Assembly: GCF_011040385.1 (NCBI RefSeq)
Contig: NZ_JAAIKB010000002.1
Location: 682,001-746,000, forward strand
Source: Falsiroseomonas algicola
GTDB lineage: Bacteria > Pseudomonadota > Alphaproteobacteria > Acetobacterales > Acetobacteraceae
Length of the DNA: 64,000 bases
Reading direction: 5' to 3'
The number at the start of each line of letters is the position of its first letter. The first letter of the stretch is position 1. Positions 20,158 to 29,370 of this stretch are shown here, in pieces. A program made the position numbers and the translations under genes. The notes beneath the pieces are model-generated. The model did no database searches. It was not told the origin of the DNA and saw only the letters and a list, made by a program, of their open reading frames with translations.

Positions 20158-21444
20158 CTACGGCATCGCGGGATTGCCGGTTGCGGATCGCCGGCGCGCG
20201 GCCTCGCTGTCCGGGGTGATGTCCTCCAGCCGGTCGATGTCCCGCAGCGCGGGGAAGATCCGCATCCAGAGCAGGGCCACCGCGACGGTTCCGACGCCAC
20301 CCAGCACCACGGCGGCGACGGGGCCGATCAGCGCGGCCGCTACGCCGGATTCGAATTCGCCAAGCTGGTTGGACGCGCCGATGAAGAGCGAGTTCACCGC
20401 GGCGACGCGGCCGCGCATCTCATCCGGCGTGGCCAGCTGCACGAGCGTCTGCCGCACCACGACGCTGACGACATCGCCCATGCCGATCAGGGCCAGCGCG
20501 GCGGCGGAGAGCCAGAGGTTGGTGGAGAAGCCGAAGATCACGGTCGCCACCCCGAACAGGATGACGCCCGCGAACATCTTGCGCCCGGCATTGCGGCCGA
20601 GCGGCACCCAGGCCAGCACCAGCGACATGCCGAGCGCGCCCACCGCCGGCGCGGCGCGCAGGATGCCGAGGCCCCAAGGGCCGGTCTGCAAGATGTCCCG
20701 CGCATAGATCGGCAGCAGCGCTGCCGCACCGCCCAGCAGCACCGCGACCATGTCGAGCGAGACGGCGCCGAGCAGCACCGGACGGTTCCTGACGAAGACG
20801 AGGCCGGAGAGCAGGTTCTCGATCGTCACTCGGCCGCGGATGCCCTGGCGCGGCGCGGTCCGGATGGCGAAGGCCATGATCGCGGCCAGCAGGAAACCGC
20901 CTGCCGCCGTGCCATAGGCGATCTCCGGCCCGCCGAGCGCGTAGAGGAAGCCGCCCGCCGCCGGCCCCGCGATGGTCGCGGCCTGGCTGGCGGAGGAGGA
21001 GAGGGCGGTCGCGCGTGCCATGTCGGTGTTGCGCACGACGCCGGCCAGCAGCGCCTGCTGCGCCGGCATCTCGAAGCCGCGCGTCGCGCCGATGACGGCC
21101 ACGAAGGCGAAGATGGTGCTGCTGGTGACCCATCCGCCATGGCTGGCCAGCGTCAGCGCCAGTGCGGCGAGGCCTGTCATCGTGCGGCAGATGCCGACGA
21201 CCAGGCGGCGGTCGAAGCGATCCGCGACCTCCCCGGTGAAGGGGGTCAGCAGCAGCACGGGCAGGAACTGTACCAGCCCGACCAGGCCGAGGGCGAAGGC
21301 GCTGTCCGTCAGGTCATAGACCTGCCAGCCCACCGCCACGACCTGCACTTGCACGGCCATGGCGGAGATGATGCGGGACGCCAGGAAAAGGGCGAAGGGC
21401 GTCTGGCGCAGCAGGGACGCCGCGCCAGCGGAGGGATCGGGCAT
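20158..21444 (-). CDS. MFS transporter (MFS_3 / enterobactin-exporter-like)
   Basis: The 428-residue, twelve-helix protein has the MFS loop motif GEVADRFDRRLVVG between helices 2 and 3 and TRGFEMPAQQALLAGVVR further on. The MPAQQA segment is typical of the EntS/MFS_3 group of exporters. The open frame continues far upstream, but that part is antisense to the sulfurtransferase gene. I start at MPDPSAG (21444); a start 15 bases upstream (21459) is the only close alternative. Export of a metabolite or drug is likely, with substrate unknown. It is divergent from the sulfurtransferase with about 90 bases between. Confidence 0.87.
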   Translation of the reverse strand: MPDPSAGAASLLRQTPFALFLASRIISAMAVQVQVVAVGWQVYDLTDSAFALGLVGLVQFLPVLLLTPFTGEVADRFDRRLVVGICRTMTGLAALALTLASHGGWVTSSTIFAFVAVIGATRGFEMPAQQALLAGVVRNTDMARATALSSSASQAATIAGPAAGGFLYALGGPEIAYGTAAGGFLLAAIMAFAIRTAPRQGIRGRVTIENLLSGLVFVRNRPVLLGAVSLDMVAVLLGGAAALLPIYARDILQTGPWGLGILRAAPAVGALGMSLVLAWVPLGRNAGRKMFAGVILFGVATVIFGFSTNLWLSAAALALIGMGDVVSVVVRQTLVQLATPDEMRGRVAAVNSLFIGASNQLGEFESGVAAALIGPVAAVVLGGVGTVAVALLWMRIFPALRDIDRLEDITPDSEAARRRSATGNPAMP

Positions 21445-21531
21445 GGCGCAGGGGAGCATTGCCGCCCCCCGCTTCGCAACCACGGCCTGCGCGGGGCAGG
21501 ATGCGCGGCGCCGCAATGCTCCGGAGATTCC

Positions 21532-22380
21532 ATGCCCACCGACCCCCGCGACCAGGTTTTCATCACCGCGCCCGCGCTGGCGGCGGCCCTGCAGGGCGCG
21601 CGGCCGCCGGTGGTGCTCTGCGTGCGGAACCCGAGGACGCCGGAGATGGCCGTGGCGCCGCGGATTCCGGACGCCATCGATGTGGACCTGCCGAGCGAAC
21701 TCGCCTCCCCGGGCGGCGGCACCAAGGGCAGCCGGCCGCTGCCGGAGATCGGCGCGCTGCAGGACGCCGCACGGCGCTGGGGCATCCGCGAGGGGGATGC
21801 GGTGGTGGTCTATGACCACGACCGCTGCCTGGTGGCGGGGCGCGGCTGGTGGGTGCTGCGCTGGGCGGGGATCGCCGATGTGCGGCTGCTCGATGGCGGC
21901 TTCGCGGCCTGGCAGGGGGCGGGGCTGCCTGTCGCCACCACGCCGGGGGTGCCGGCGGCGGGGGATGTGGTGCTGTCGCCAGGCCATCTCGGCGTGCTGG
22001 ATGCCGATGGCGCGGCGAGGCTGGCGCGGGAGGGGGTGCTGCTCGATTCGCGCGTGCGGCCCAACTACATCGGCGCGACGGTGGCGCCGGGGCAGCCGCG
22101 GCGTGGGCATATCCCGGGATCGGTCAGCGCGCCGGCCATCGACAACCTGACCGAGGCCGGCACCTTCGCGGAGGCGGAGACGCTGCGGCACCTCTATGCC
22201 GCGCTCGGGGCGGATGGCAGCCTGCCTGTGGGGGTTTCCTGCGGTGCCGGCATCTCGGCCGCTCATGCGGTGGCGGTCCTTGCCTCGATCGGGGTGGAGG
22301 CGTCGATGTATCCGGGATCCTGGTCCGCCTGGATCGCCGATCCCGACCGGCCGGTGGTGGTGGGCGGCCGCCCGGAATGA
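21532..22380 (+). CDS. two-domain rhodanese-type sulfurtransferase (SseA-like)
   Basis: The product is 282 residues from the ATG at 21532, which has CGGAG 7 bases upstream. It shows tandem rhodanese domains: the first is inactive (ends GRGWWVLRWAGIADVRLLDG), and the second carries the active Cys237 in VSCGAGISA. Mercaptopyruvate sulfurtransferases usually have CGSGVTA here and thiosulfate sulfurtransferases CRxG, so this loop is intermediate and the donor is uncertain. It transfers sulfane sulfur to thiol acceptors or cyanide. It overlaps the C-S lyase gene (ATGA), a sulfur-themed pair. Confidence 0.88.
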   Translation: MPTDPRDQVFITAPALAAALQGARPPVVLCVRNPRTPEMAVAPRIPDAIDVDLPSELASPGGGTKGSRPLPEIGALQDAARRWGIREGDAVVVYDHDRCLVAGRGWWVLRWAGIADVRLLDGGFAAWQGAGLPVATTPGVPAAGDVVLSPGHLGVLDADGAARLAREGVLLDSRVRPNYIGATVAPGQPRRGHIPGSVSAPAIDNLTEAGTFAEAETLRHLYAALGADGSLPVGVSCGAGISAAHAVAVLASIGVEASMYPGSWSAWIADPDRPVVVGGRPE

Positions 22381-23519
22381 GCGGCTTCGACTTCGACACG
22401 CCGATCGACCGCCGCGGCACCGGCTGTTCCAAATGGAGCCGCTACGGGGACGACGTGCTGCCGATGTGGGTCGCCGACATGGATTTCGCCGTGGCGCCGC
22501 CGATCCTGGACGCGATCCGCGCGCGGCTGGAACACCCCGTGCTGGGCTATGGCGTGGCGCGGGATGCGCTTCGGGATGCCGTGGTGGCGATGCTCGCCCG
22601 CGAATACGGGTGGGATGTGGCGCCGGAGGCGGTGTGCTTCCTGCCGGGCGTCGAGCCCGGCTTCAACATGGCGCTGCGTGCCTTCCTGGAGCCTGGCGAC
22701 GGCGTGGTGGTGCAGACACCAGCCTACAAGCCGATGCTGGCGGCGCCAGGCCATTGGGGCCTGCGGCGGGTGGATGCACCGCTGGCGGTGCGCGGCGACG
22801 ACGTGGTCTGCGACCTGGACGCGCTGCGCGCCGCGCTGGCGCCGTCGCGCGCGTTGCTGTTCTGCAACCCGCACAACCCGCTGGGGAAGGTGTTTTCGAG
22901 AGCCGAGTTGGAAGCCATCGCCGCGGCGGCGCTGGAGGCCGGCGCGGTGATCATCTCCGACGAGATCCATTGCGAGTTGCTGTTCGACGGGCGGCGGCAC
23001 ATCCCGATCGCGTCCCTCTCGCCGGAGGTCGCGGCGCGCACCGTCACGCTGATGTCGGCGAGCAAGAGCTACAACATCGCCGGCCTGAAGACCGCCTTCG
23101 CCATCATCCCCGATGCGGCCATGCGCGACCGCTTCCTGGCCAGCAAGGCGGGGATGGTGGACAGCGTGAACGTGCTGGGGCTGGAGGCGACGCTGGCGGC
23201 GCTGGAGCACGGCGCGGCCTGGAAGGCGGCGCTGCTGCCCTACTTGCAGGCGAACCGCGACTGGCTGGTGGAGACGGTGCGCGCGCGCCTGCCGGGTCTC
23301 TCGATCCACAAGCCGGAGGGGACCTTCCTCGCCTGGCTGGATGGCAGCGCCCTCGGCATCGGGGAGCCGCAACCCTGGTTCCTGGAGCGTGCGAAGGTCG
23401 CGCTCAGCCCGGGCGCCGAATTCGGCGTGCCGCTCGGTGCCCGGCTGAATTTCGGCTGCCCGCGCTCGGTGCTGGAGGCGGGGGTCGCCCGCCTCCAGGC
23501 CGCGCTGGCGGCGCGCTGA
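22377..23519 (+). CDS. PLP-dependent C-S lyase / aminotransferase of the MalY-PatB family
   Basis: The 380-residue fold-type I enzyme starts at the ATG overlapping the sulfurtransferase stop. PatB/MalY marks are TPIDRRGTGCSKWSRYG, LPMWVADMDFAVAPPI, LFCNPHNPLGKVF, IISDEIHCELLF and the PLP lysine K230 in SASKSYNIAGLK. It probably cleaves cystathionine or cysteine S-conjugates to pyruvate, ammonia and a thiol. With the adjacent rhodanese and the nearby monooxygenases it suggests recovery of sulfur from organic thiol compounds. It ends flush with the convergent phoX stop. Confidence 0.92.
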   Translation: MSGFDFDTPIDRRGTGCSKWSRYGDDVLPMWVADMDFAVAPPILDAIRARLEHPVLGYGVARDALRDAVVAMLAREYGWDVAPEAVCFLPGVEPGFNMALRAFLEPGDGVVVQTPAYKPMLAAPGHWGLRRVDAPLAVRGDDVVCDLDALRAALAPSRALLFCNPHNPLGKVFSRAELEAIAAAALEAGAVIISDEIHCELLFDGRRHIPIASLSPEVAARTVTLMSASKSYNIAGLKTAFAIIPDAAMRDRFLASKAGMVDSVNVLGLEATLAALEHGAAWKAALLPYLQANRDWLVETVRARLPGLSIHKPEGTFLAWLDGSALGIGEPQPWFLERAKVALSPGAEFGVPLGARLNFGCPRSVLEAGVARLQAALAAR

Positions 23520-25520
23520 TTACGACCCGATCTCGCCGCCATCCTTCTTGACGATGGCGATGACGGCGGGGCGGGGTGGCATGCCCTCCGCGAAGTCGGG
23601 CCAGCGGGTGGAGGGGCGTTCGAAGGTGCTGCCCGCATCATCGCCGGGGTGCTGGATGGCGAGGAAGAGGGTACGGTCATCCGGCGTGAAGCAGGGGCCG
23701 CAGACCTCCGCACCGGTGGGCGCGCGGTAGAACTGCTTGGTCAGCGCGCGGCCGGCGCCCATCGTATCCGCGGCCCAGATGCCGTCGGCGACGCCGGCGG
23801 CGGAAGGCGCGCCATCGGTCGCGATCCAGATCCGACCCTTGCTGTCGAAGGCGCAATTGTCGGGGCAGGAGAGCCAGCCGGCATCGCTGGTGGCGCGGTG
23901 GTAGCGCGCGCCCGCATCGGTGCCGGGCTTGCCGGCCATCAGGAAGATCGCCCAGCGCGCCTCGGTCGCCGCGTGGTCCACGGCGTTGGTGCCGGCGCCG
24001 GGCGGGATGATCTCCACCACATGGCCCTGGGTATTGGCCGCGCGCGGGTTCACGCGGTTGACCTGCTGCGCCGTGCGGTTGCTGTTGTTGGTCAGCATCA
24101 CGTAGACCCGGCCGGTGGCGGGGTTCGCCTCCACATCCTCCGGCCGGTCCATCGGCGTGGCCTGCAGCAGGTCGGCGGCGCGGCGGGTGTTGATCAGCAC
24201 CTCCGCCTGGCTGGCGAAGCCGTTGGCCGCGGTCAGCGGGCCCTGGCCATGCACCAGCGGCAGCCATTCCACGCGGCCATCATCGTGGAAGCGGGCGACA
24301 TAGAGCGTGCCGTCATCCAGCAGGTCGCGATTGGCGGCGCGGTCGTTCGGGTTCCAGGGACGCGCGGTGACGAACTTGTAGACGTAGTCGAAGCGCTCGT
24401 CGTCGCCCTGGTAGAACACCACGCGGCCATCGGCGCTGATGGCATGCGTCGCGCCCTCGTGCTTGAAGCGGCCCATCGCCGTGCGCTTCACCGGGACGCT
24501 GGTGGGGTCGTAGGGGTCGAATTCGACGTTCCAGCCGAAGCGGTTCGGCTCGTTCGGCTCCTTGTCAAGGTCGAAGCGATCCATGAATCGTGACCAGCCA
24601 TAGGTGCCCTCGGCCGCGATCCCGTAGCGGCGATAGGCTTCCGCCTGCGCGCCGGTCGTGGCCGCGCGGCCCGAGAAGTACTGGTTGAAATTTTCCTCGG
24701 AGGTGATGACGGTGCCCCAGGGCGTATTGCCGCCGGCGCAGTTGTTCAGCGTGCCGAGGACCTGGGTGCCGGTCGGGTCGGCCGAGGTCTTCAGCAGGTC
24801 ATGCCCTGCGGCCGGGCCGCTGACGCGCATCGGCGTCTCGCCGGTGATGCGGCGGTTGTAGCGGCTGTTGGGGACCACGGCCCAGCGGCCATCGGCCTTG
24901 CGGATCTCCACCACGCTGAGGCCATGGGCGAGCAGTTCGATGCGGGACTGTTCGGCGGTGGCGCGCAGGCGGCCGGTGCGGCCGGCGCCGATGCCGGCGA
25001 ACATCAGCTGCGTGTCGGTGTATTCGTGGTTCACCACCAGCAGGCCGCTGTCGCTGTTGCGGCTGCCCTGCGGCAGCGGGCGGAAGTCGATGAAGTCGTT
25101 GTTGTAGCCGAACTGGACTTCCTGCGCGGCGGCAGTCTGCGCCGTCGGGTTGAAGGCCGGCGCCTCCCCCACCACCGCATCGCCCCAGCGGATCACGGTC
25201 TGGATCTCGTAGCCCTCGGCCACCGCGTCGCGCTGCGCCATGCCGTGGCGGATTTCGGCGAAGCCGAGGGTGGAGGGCCCATCCGTCATCGGCACCAGGC
25301 CCTGGGCCAGGGCGCCATCGGCGGCGGCGACCATCTGGTCCACCAGCGTGGCCGCGGCCGCCGCGCCACCCAGGCCGAGCACAGCGGCGCGGCGGGACAG
25401 GCGCCGCTGCATCACATCCCCGATCGTCTCCCGGGGGTTGGGGTTGCTGCCGATATCCTCGATCTCGATTGGCTTGCCGGTGTCGGCTGGCGACCCGAGG
25501 GGCTCCAGGGTGTCGGGCAT
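23520..25520 (-). CDS. phoX: PhoX-family alkaline phosphatase, Tat-exported
   Basis: The 666-residue protein has the DUF839/PhoX architecture. After a 40-residue leader (MPDTLEPLGSPADTGKPIEI) comes a Tat signal (QRRLSRRAAVLGLGG, arginines about 43-44). The mature part contains GLLVVNHEYTDTQLMF, CAGGNTPWGTVITSEENFNQ and RPEDVEANPATGRVYVMLTN. This Glu/Asn/Cys-rich set belongs to the Ca2+/Fe-dependent PhoX active site. It releases phosphate from organic esters in the periplasm under phosphate starvation. A phased 11-bp repeat like PhoB boxes lies at 25599-25647 on this strand, upstream of the start. Confidence 0.92.
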   Translation of the reverse strand: MPDTLEPLGSPADTGKPIEIEDIGSNPNPRETIGDVMQRRLSRRAAVLGLGGAAAAATLVDQMVAAADGALAQGLVPMTDGPSTLGFAEIRHGMAQRDAVAEGYEIQTVIRWGDAVVGEAPAFNPTAQTAAAQEVQFGYNNDFIDFRPLPQGSRNSDSGLLVVNHEYTDTQLMFAGIGAGRTGRLRATAEQSRIELLAHGLSVVEIRKADGRWAVVPNSRYNRRITGETPMRVSGPAAGHDLLKTSADPTGTQVLGTLNNCAGGNTPWGTVITSEENFNQYFSGRAATTGAQAEAYRRYGIAAEGTYGWSRFMDRFDLDKEPNEPNRFGWNVEFDPYDPTSVPVKRTAMGRFKHEGATHAISADGRVVFYQGDDERFDYVYKFVTARPWNPNDRAANRDLLDDGTLYVARFHDDGRVEWLPLVHGQGPLTAANGFASQAEVLINTRRAADLLQATPMDRPEDVEANPATGRVYVMLTNNSNRTAQQVNRVNPRAANTQGHVVEIIPPGAGTNAVDHAATEARWAIFLMAGKPGTDAGARYHRATSDAGWLSCPDNCAFDSKGRIWIATDGAPSAAGVADGIWAADTMGAGRALTKQFYRAPTGAEVCGPCFTPDDRTLFLAIQHPGDDAGSTFERPSTRWPDFAEGMPPRPAVIAIVKKDGGEIGS

Positions 25521-25598
25521 GGTTACTCGTCTCTCCTTGGCCGCACGGAATGGCGCGGCGGTCGGGCGGAGCGATAGACGAGGTCGGCTAAAGGCCGA

Positions 25599-25647
25599 TG
25601 ACGCAACGATGAAGCATCAATGGCGGTTGCATGGCTGCCGTGTGACG
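25599..25647 (-). promoter_or_regulatory. candidate Pho box array for phoX
   Basis: Read toward phoX, five pentamers CGTCA, AGCCA, CGCCA, CTTCA and CGTCA begin at 25647, 25636, 25625, 25614 and 25603, exactly 11 bases apart. As 7-mers (CCGCCAT, GCTTCAT, GCGTCAT and others) they each match PhoB's CTGTCAT half-site at about five of seven positions. The 11-bp phasing is the hallmark of PhoB binding sites. They end about 78 bases before the phoX start, leaving room for a -10 and leader. Binding itself is not shown. Confidence 0.6.
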
Positions 25648-25726
25648 CGCGCCGGCATTGCAGGCTGGCGCGGCGGGACGCCTGCGCCCATGATTCATCC
25701 CGTACGACGGAGGAACGAACGAAGCG

Positions 25727-26779
25727 ATGGCAGTGGTGGTGGCGGAACGGTTGATCGGCTTCGTCGCGGCGCTCTATCGCGCGGCGGGGTTGCCGGAGGC
25801 GGATGCGGCGCTGGTGGCGGACAGCCTGGTGCGCGCGGACCTCTGGGGGCATTCCTCCCACGGTGTGATGCGGGCGCCGTGGTATCTCGACCGGATTCGC
25901 AACGGCGTCATGAAGCCGGTCACGCAGGCCAACTTCCTGGTCGATGGCGGGGCGATTGCCGTGCTGCACGGGCATGACGGCGTCGGCCAGGTGATCGCGA
26001 AAATGGCGATGGACAGCGCGATCGAACGGGCCAGGAAGCACGGCGTCGGCATCGTCTCCGTGCGGGAAAGCAACCACCACGGGGCGCTCGGCTATTTCAC
26101 GCGGATGGCCGCGGCGGCGGGATGCATCGGCATGCTGGTCGCCAATGGCAGCCCGGCCATGGCGCCCTGGGGCGGGCGGAAGAAGGTGGTGGGGAACAAC
26201 CCCTGGTCCATCGCGGCACCCGCGGGGCGGCATGCGCCGATGATGCTGGACATCGCCAATACCAGCGTGGCGCGCGGCAAGATCTTCCTGGCGCGGCAGA
26301 AGGGGCAGCCGATTCCCGATTCCTGGGCGCTGGACAAGGAAGGGCGGCGCACGACGGACCCGGTGTCGGCGCTGGAGGGCGTGATCCAGCCGATGGGCGA
26401 GCACAAGGGCTATGCCATCTCCGCCATGATGGACGTGCTGGCGGGCGCGCTGTCCGGCAGCGGGATGCTGACGGAGGTTTCCGGCCCCTACCAGGCGGAG
26501 AAGCGCAGCCGCAGCGGCCATTTCGTCATGGCGCTGAACATCGCCGCCTTCGGCCTGCTGCCGGTCTTCGAGGACCGGATCGAGCGCATGATCGCGGAGC
26601 TGAAGGCGGCGCCGCGCGCGGAGGGGGTGGAGGAGATCTTCTACCCCGGCGAGATCGAGGCGCGTAACGAGTCGCGGCACCTGGCGGAGGGGATCGACCT
26701 GCCGGCGAATACGGTGCTGGATCTGCGACAGGCGGCGACGCATTGGGGCGTGGCCTTCCCGGAGGAGTGGCAGGCGTGA
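25727..26779 (+). CDS. Ldh-family NAD(P)-dependent malate/lactate/sugar-acid dehydrogenase
   Basis: The 350-residue protein of the Ldh_2 (malate/L-sulfolactate/ureidoglycolate dehydrogenase) fold is recognised by DLWGHSSHGVMRAPWYLDRI, VSVRESNHHGALGYFTR, MLVANGSPAMAPWGG, GNNPWSIAAPAG and MGEHKGYAISAMMDVLAGAL. The His in SHGVM and the Asn/His in ESNHHG are conserved catalytic or NAD-binding positions. It interconverts a 2-hydroxy acid and a 2-oxo acid; the specific acid is unknown. Its stop overlaps the GTG start of the metallo-hydrolase gene, so they form a pair. Confidence 0.88.
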   Translation: MAVVVAERLIGFVAALYRAAGLPEADAALVADSLVRADLWGHSSHGVMRAPWYLDRIRNGVMKPVTQANFLVDGGAIAVLHGHDGVGQVIAKMAMDSAIERARKHGVGIVSVRESNHHGALGYFTRMAAAAGCIGMLVANGSPAMAPWGGRKKVVGNNPWSIAAPAGRHAPMMLDIANTSVARGKIFLARQKGQPIPDSWALDKEGRRTTDPVSALEGVIQPMGEHKGYAISAMMDVLAGALSGSGMLTEVSGPYQAEKRSRSGHFVMALNIAAFGLLPVFEDRIERMIAELKAAPRAEGVEEIFYPGEIEARNESRHLAEGIDLPANTVLDLRQAATHWGVAFPEEWQA

Positions 26780-27537
26780 GCTGGACCGTCGAGACGCTGA
26801 TCCAGGGCTATCCCGGCAAGTCGAAGCAGCAGGGCGGGCTGGGCTTCAGCACGGTGGCGCTGGCGCGCGGGCCGGAGGGAAGGATCGCCGTGCTGGACAC
26901 CAGCCGCAGCGGCGCCCGGCGCCTGATCCTGGACCGGCTGAAGGAAGTGGGCGTGGCGGCGGAGGCGGTGACCGACGTGCTGGTCACGCACCTCCACTAC
27001 GACCATGTCGAGAACTGGCCGATGTTCCGCAACGCGCTGATCCATGTGCCGGGCGCGGAGATGGACTATGCGCTGCGCCAGCCCGAAGGCGCGCCGCTCT
27101 GGCCGGAATTCTGCCTGCGCGCGCTGGCCGACAGCCCGCGCATGCGACGGCTGGCGGAAGGGGAGACGGGCATTCCCGGCATCACCTGCTTCGAGGCGCC
27201 GGGCCATTCGCCGCATCATCTGGTGTTCGTGCTGGAAGGGACGACGCGGACGATCTTCTCCGCCGATGTCGCCAAGAACCGCGCGGAGCTGGCGACGGGT
27301 ATCGCGGACATGACGATGGATGCCGAGGTGCATCGTGCCTCCATCGCGCGGCTGAACGCGGTGTGGCGCGACAGGCCTGGCACCGTGCTGCTGCCCGGGC
27401 ATGACGTGGCGCTGCGCATCGGGGCGGACGGACAACCGGAGGCGATCGAGGCGCGCAAGCTGGAGATCCAGGCGTGGTTCGGCGCCAGCCTGGATGACGT
27501 CACGAAGTTCGACGTGACGGAGAGTGGCGCTACCTGA
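26776..27537 (+). CDS. metallo-beta-lactamase-fold hydrolase
   Basis: The product is 253 residues from the GTG at 26776, chosen for its 4-base overlap with the dehydrogenase stop. The metal motif is THLHYDHVENW (HxHxDH), with a third His in APGHSPHH, an Asp in TIFSADVAKN and a final His in LLPGHDV. The spacing fits the lactonase/glyoxalase-II-like group, so a lactone or thioester is a reasonable substrate, for example a sugar-acid lactone feeding the neighbouring dehydrogenase. Its last 8 bases overlap the convergent epimerase-family gene. Confidence 0.82.
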   Translation: MSWTVETLIQGYPGKSKQQGGLGFSTVALARGPEGRIAVLDTSRSGARRLILDRLKEVGVAAEAVTDVLVTHLHYDHVENWPMFRNALIHVPGAEMDYALRQPEGAPLWPEFCLRALADSPRMRRLAEGETGIPGITCFEAPGHSPHHLVFVLEGTTRTIFSADVAKNRAELATGIADMTMDAEVHRASIARLNAVWRDRPGTVLLPGHDVALRIGADGQPEAIEARKLEIQAWFGASLDDVTKFDVTESGAT

Positions 27538-28354
27538 TCCTGTCGGGGTCGCCGCTGAAACCGTATTCGCAGACGACGCCGCCATGGAAGCGCGCGGCGA
27601 CGCTGCCGGCGGGCGGGCGCTTGTCCTCGAGCTCGGCGGCGAAGGCCTCCGCATCGTCCTTCGGCCACCAGCCCAGCGCGGCGCGCGCGGCCTCATCCTT
27701 GCCCCAGAGCGCGCGGCGGTTGGCGGAGACGCCATAGACGACCAGGAAGTGGAAGGGCGCAGCGTCCACGGCCGCGCGCGCCAGGCTCGCCATGTCGCCA
27801 TGGCTGATCCAGCCGCCGAGTTCCCGCGCATTGCCAGGCCGCGCGCGGAAGGCGCCAATGCGCAGGCAGGCGACCTCGATACCGTGCTTGTCGGCGTAGA
27901 GGCGGCCGAGCGTCTCGCCCCACACCTTGCTGGCGCCATACTGGCCGGAGGGGCGCGGGCGCTCCTCCGTGCCCACCAGCGCATCGGCGGGGTGGAAGCC
28001 GATTGTGTGGTTGGAGCTTGCGAAGATGACGCGCTTCACGCCGTTCTCCCGCGCAGCCTCGAAGACCGCATGGCAGGCGATGACGTTGGCGCGCAGGATT
28101 TCTGCTGCCGTGCCGCCGGTCTCGCGAGGGATCCCGGCGAGATGGATGAGGCAATCGACGTCGCGCGTCGCCGCCAGCGCCACGCCGAGCTCCGCCAGGT
28201 CTCCACGCATCACCTCCTCATCTGCCGCGGCATCGGCGATCGGGCGGATGTCGTGCCAGCGGAGATGCGCCGCGGCGCCGCGCAGCGCGGGGCGGATGAC
28301 GCCGCCGATCTCCCCGGCCGCGCCGGTGACGAGGAGGCGGTTCCAGCGCGGCAT
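27530..28354 (-). CDS. NAD-dependent uronate-dehydrogenase-like SDR protein
   Basis: The product is 274 residues from the ATG at 28354, 1 base after the upstream gene's stop. It is an extended SDR: NAD motif VTGAAGEIGG, LIHLAGIPRE, ASSNHTIGFHP, and the catalytic YGASKVWGE (Tyr/Lys). The SSNHTIGF and RIGAFRARPGNARELGGW segments are hallmarks of bacterial uronate dehydrogenases, which oxidise galacturonate or glucuronate to aldarolactones. It is last in the operon of TTT permease, tautomerase-like protein, dehydrogenase and receptor, consistent with sugar-acid oxidation. Longer in-frame starts overlap the receptor gene. Confidence 0.83.
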   Translation of the reverse strand: MPRWNRLLVTGAAGEIGGVIRPALRGAAAHLRWHDIRPIADAAADEEVMRGDLAELGVALAATRDVDCLIHLAGIPRETGGTAAEILRANVIACHAVFEAARENGVKRVIFASSNHTIGFHPADALVGTEERPRPSGQYGASKVWGETLGRLYADKHGIEVACLRIGAFRARPGNARELGGWISHGDMASLARAAVDAAPFHFLVVYGVSANRRALWGKDEAARAALGWWPKDDAEAFAAELEDKRPPAGSVAARFHGGVVCEYGFSGDPDRIR

Positions 28355-28355
28355 C

Positions 28356-29333
28356 TCAGCTTTCCACCGTGATCTTCGCCTCTTCCACGATGCGGCCGAA
28401 CTTCGCGGCCTCATTCGCCACGAAGGCCTGGGACTGCGCCAGGTTCATGTTCTGCACCAGCAGGCCCTGGTTCTCGAACCGCCCACGCAACTCGGGATCA
28501 ACCAGCGCGGTCGCGATCACGTCCTGCAGCCGCTGCATGATCACGTCGGGCACGCCGGTGGGGGCGAAGACGCCGAAGAAGTTCACGAGCTCATAGGAAG
28601 CGAGCGGCGCGTATTCGGAGACGGAGGGGCTGTCCGGCAGCTGCGGCATCCGTTCCTTGCTGGTGACGGCCATCGCCTTGATGCGGCCTTCGCGGATCAG
28701 CGGCAGGCCGGAGGCGAGGCTGTTGTAGCCGAACTGCACCTGGCCGCCGGCGATGTCGATCACCGCCTGGCCCGATCCGCGATAGGGGACATGGATCGTC
28801 CGGATGCCCGCCATGTAGTCGAACAGCGCACCGGCGAGGTGCTGCGGATTGCCGATGCCGGAGGAGGAGTAGGAGAGGCTGCCGGGATTGGCCTTGGCGT
28901 AGGCAACCAGCTGCTCCACCGTGCTGAAGGGCGCCTGCGGGTTCACCATCAGCACGTTCGGCACCTTCACCACGACCATCACCGCGCGGATGTCGCGCAT
29001 CGGGTCGTAGGCCATGCGGCCGCGGAAGAGATGATGGTTGATCGCTGTCTCCCCGGCGCCACCCAGCATCAGCGTGTAGCCATCCGGTGCCGCGGTGGAG
29101 AGCGCCTGCGCCGCGATCATGCCGCTGGCGCCGGTGCGGTTCTCCACCACCACGGGCTGGCCGAGCGCGTTGCGCAGCGGCTCCGCCAGCAGGCGGGCGG
29201 AGATGTCCTGCCCGCCGCCGGCGGCATAGGGCACCAGCAGGCGGATCGGGCGATTGGGGTAGCCGCCCTGGGCGAGGGCCGGCGCGGCCAGCGCGGCGGA
29301 AGCGCTGGCCAGCAGGGTGCGGCGCGTCAGCAT
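28356..29333 (-). CDS. TTT periplasmic receptor (Bug family), copy 1
   Basis: The 325-residue Bug/TctC-type binding protein has a signal peptide MLTRRTLLASASAALAAPAL cut after AQ. Family motifs are PIRLLVPYAAGGGQDISARL, VVVENRTGASG, PDGYTLMLG, HVPYRGSGQAVIDIAGGQVQ and FFGVFAPTGVP. The two beta-hairpin lips around AAGG and PYRG hold carboxylates through ordered water. It is embedded in the operon with the fused TctAB permease, so it is a plausible partner. The next gene begins 1 base after its stop. Confidence 0.93.
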   Translation of the reverse strand: MLTRRTLLASASAALAAPALAQGGYPNRPIRLLVPYAAGGGQDISARLLAEPLRNALGQPVVVENRTGASGMIAAQALSTAAPDGYTLMLGGAGETAINHHLFRGRMAYDPMRDIRAVMVVVKVPNVLMVNPQAPFSTVEQLVAYAKANPGSLSYSSSGIGNPQHLAGALFDYMAGIRTIHVPYRGSGQAVIDIAGGQVQFGYNSLASGLPLIREGRIKAMAVTSKERMPQLPDSPSVSEYAPLASYELVNFFGVFAPTGVPDVIMQRLQDVIATALVDPELRGRFENQGLLVQNMNLAQSQAFVANEAAKFGRIVEEAKITVES

Positions 29334-29370
29334 GAACGTTTCCTCCGATTTGGGACGGAGGGTAGCGCCG

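Noticed and set aside
21445-22266. upstream extension of the minus-strand MFS frame
   Set aside because: It is antisense to the two-domain rhodanese gene and has no MFS homology.
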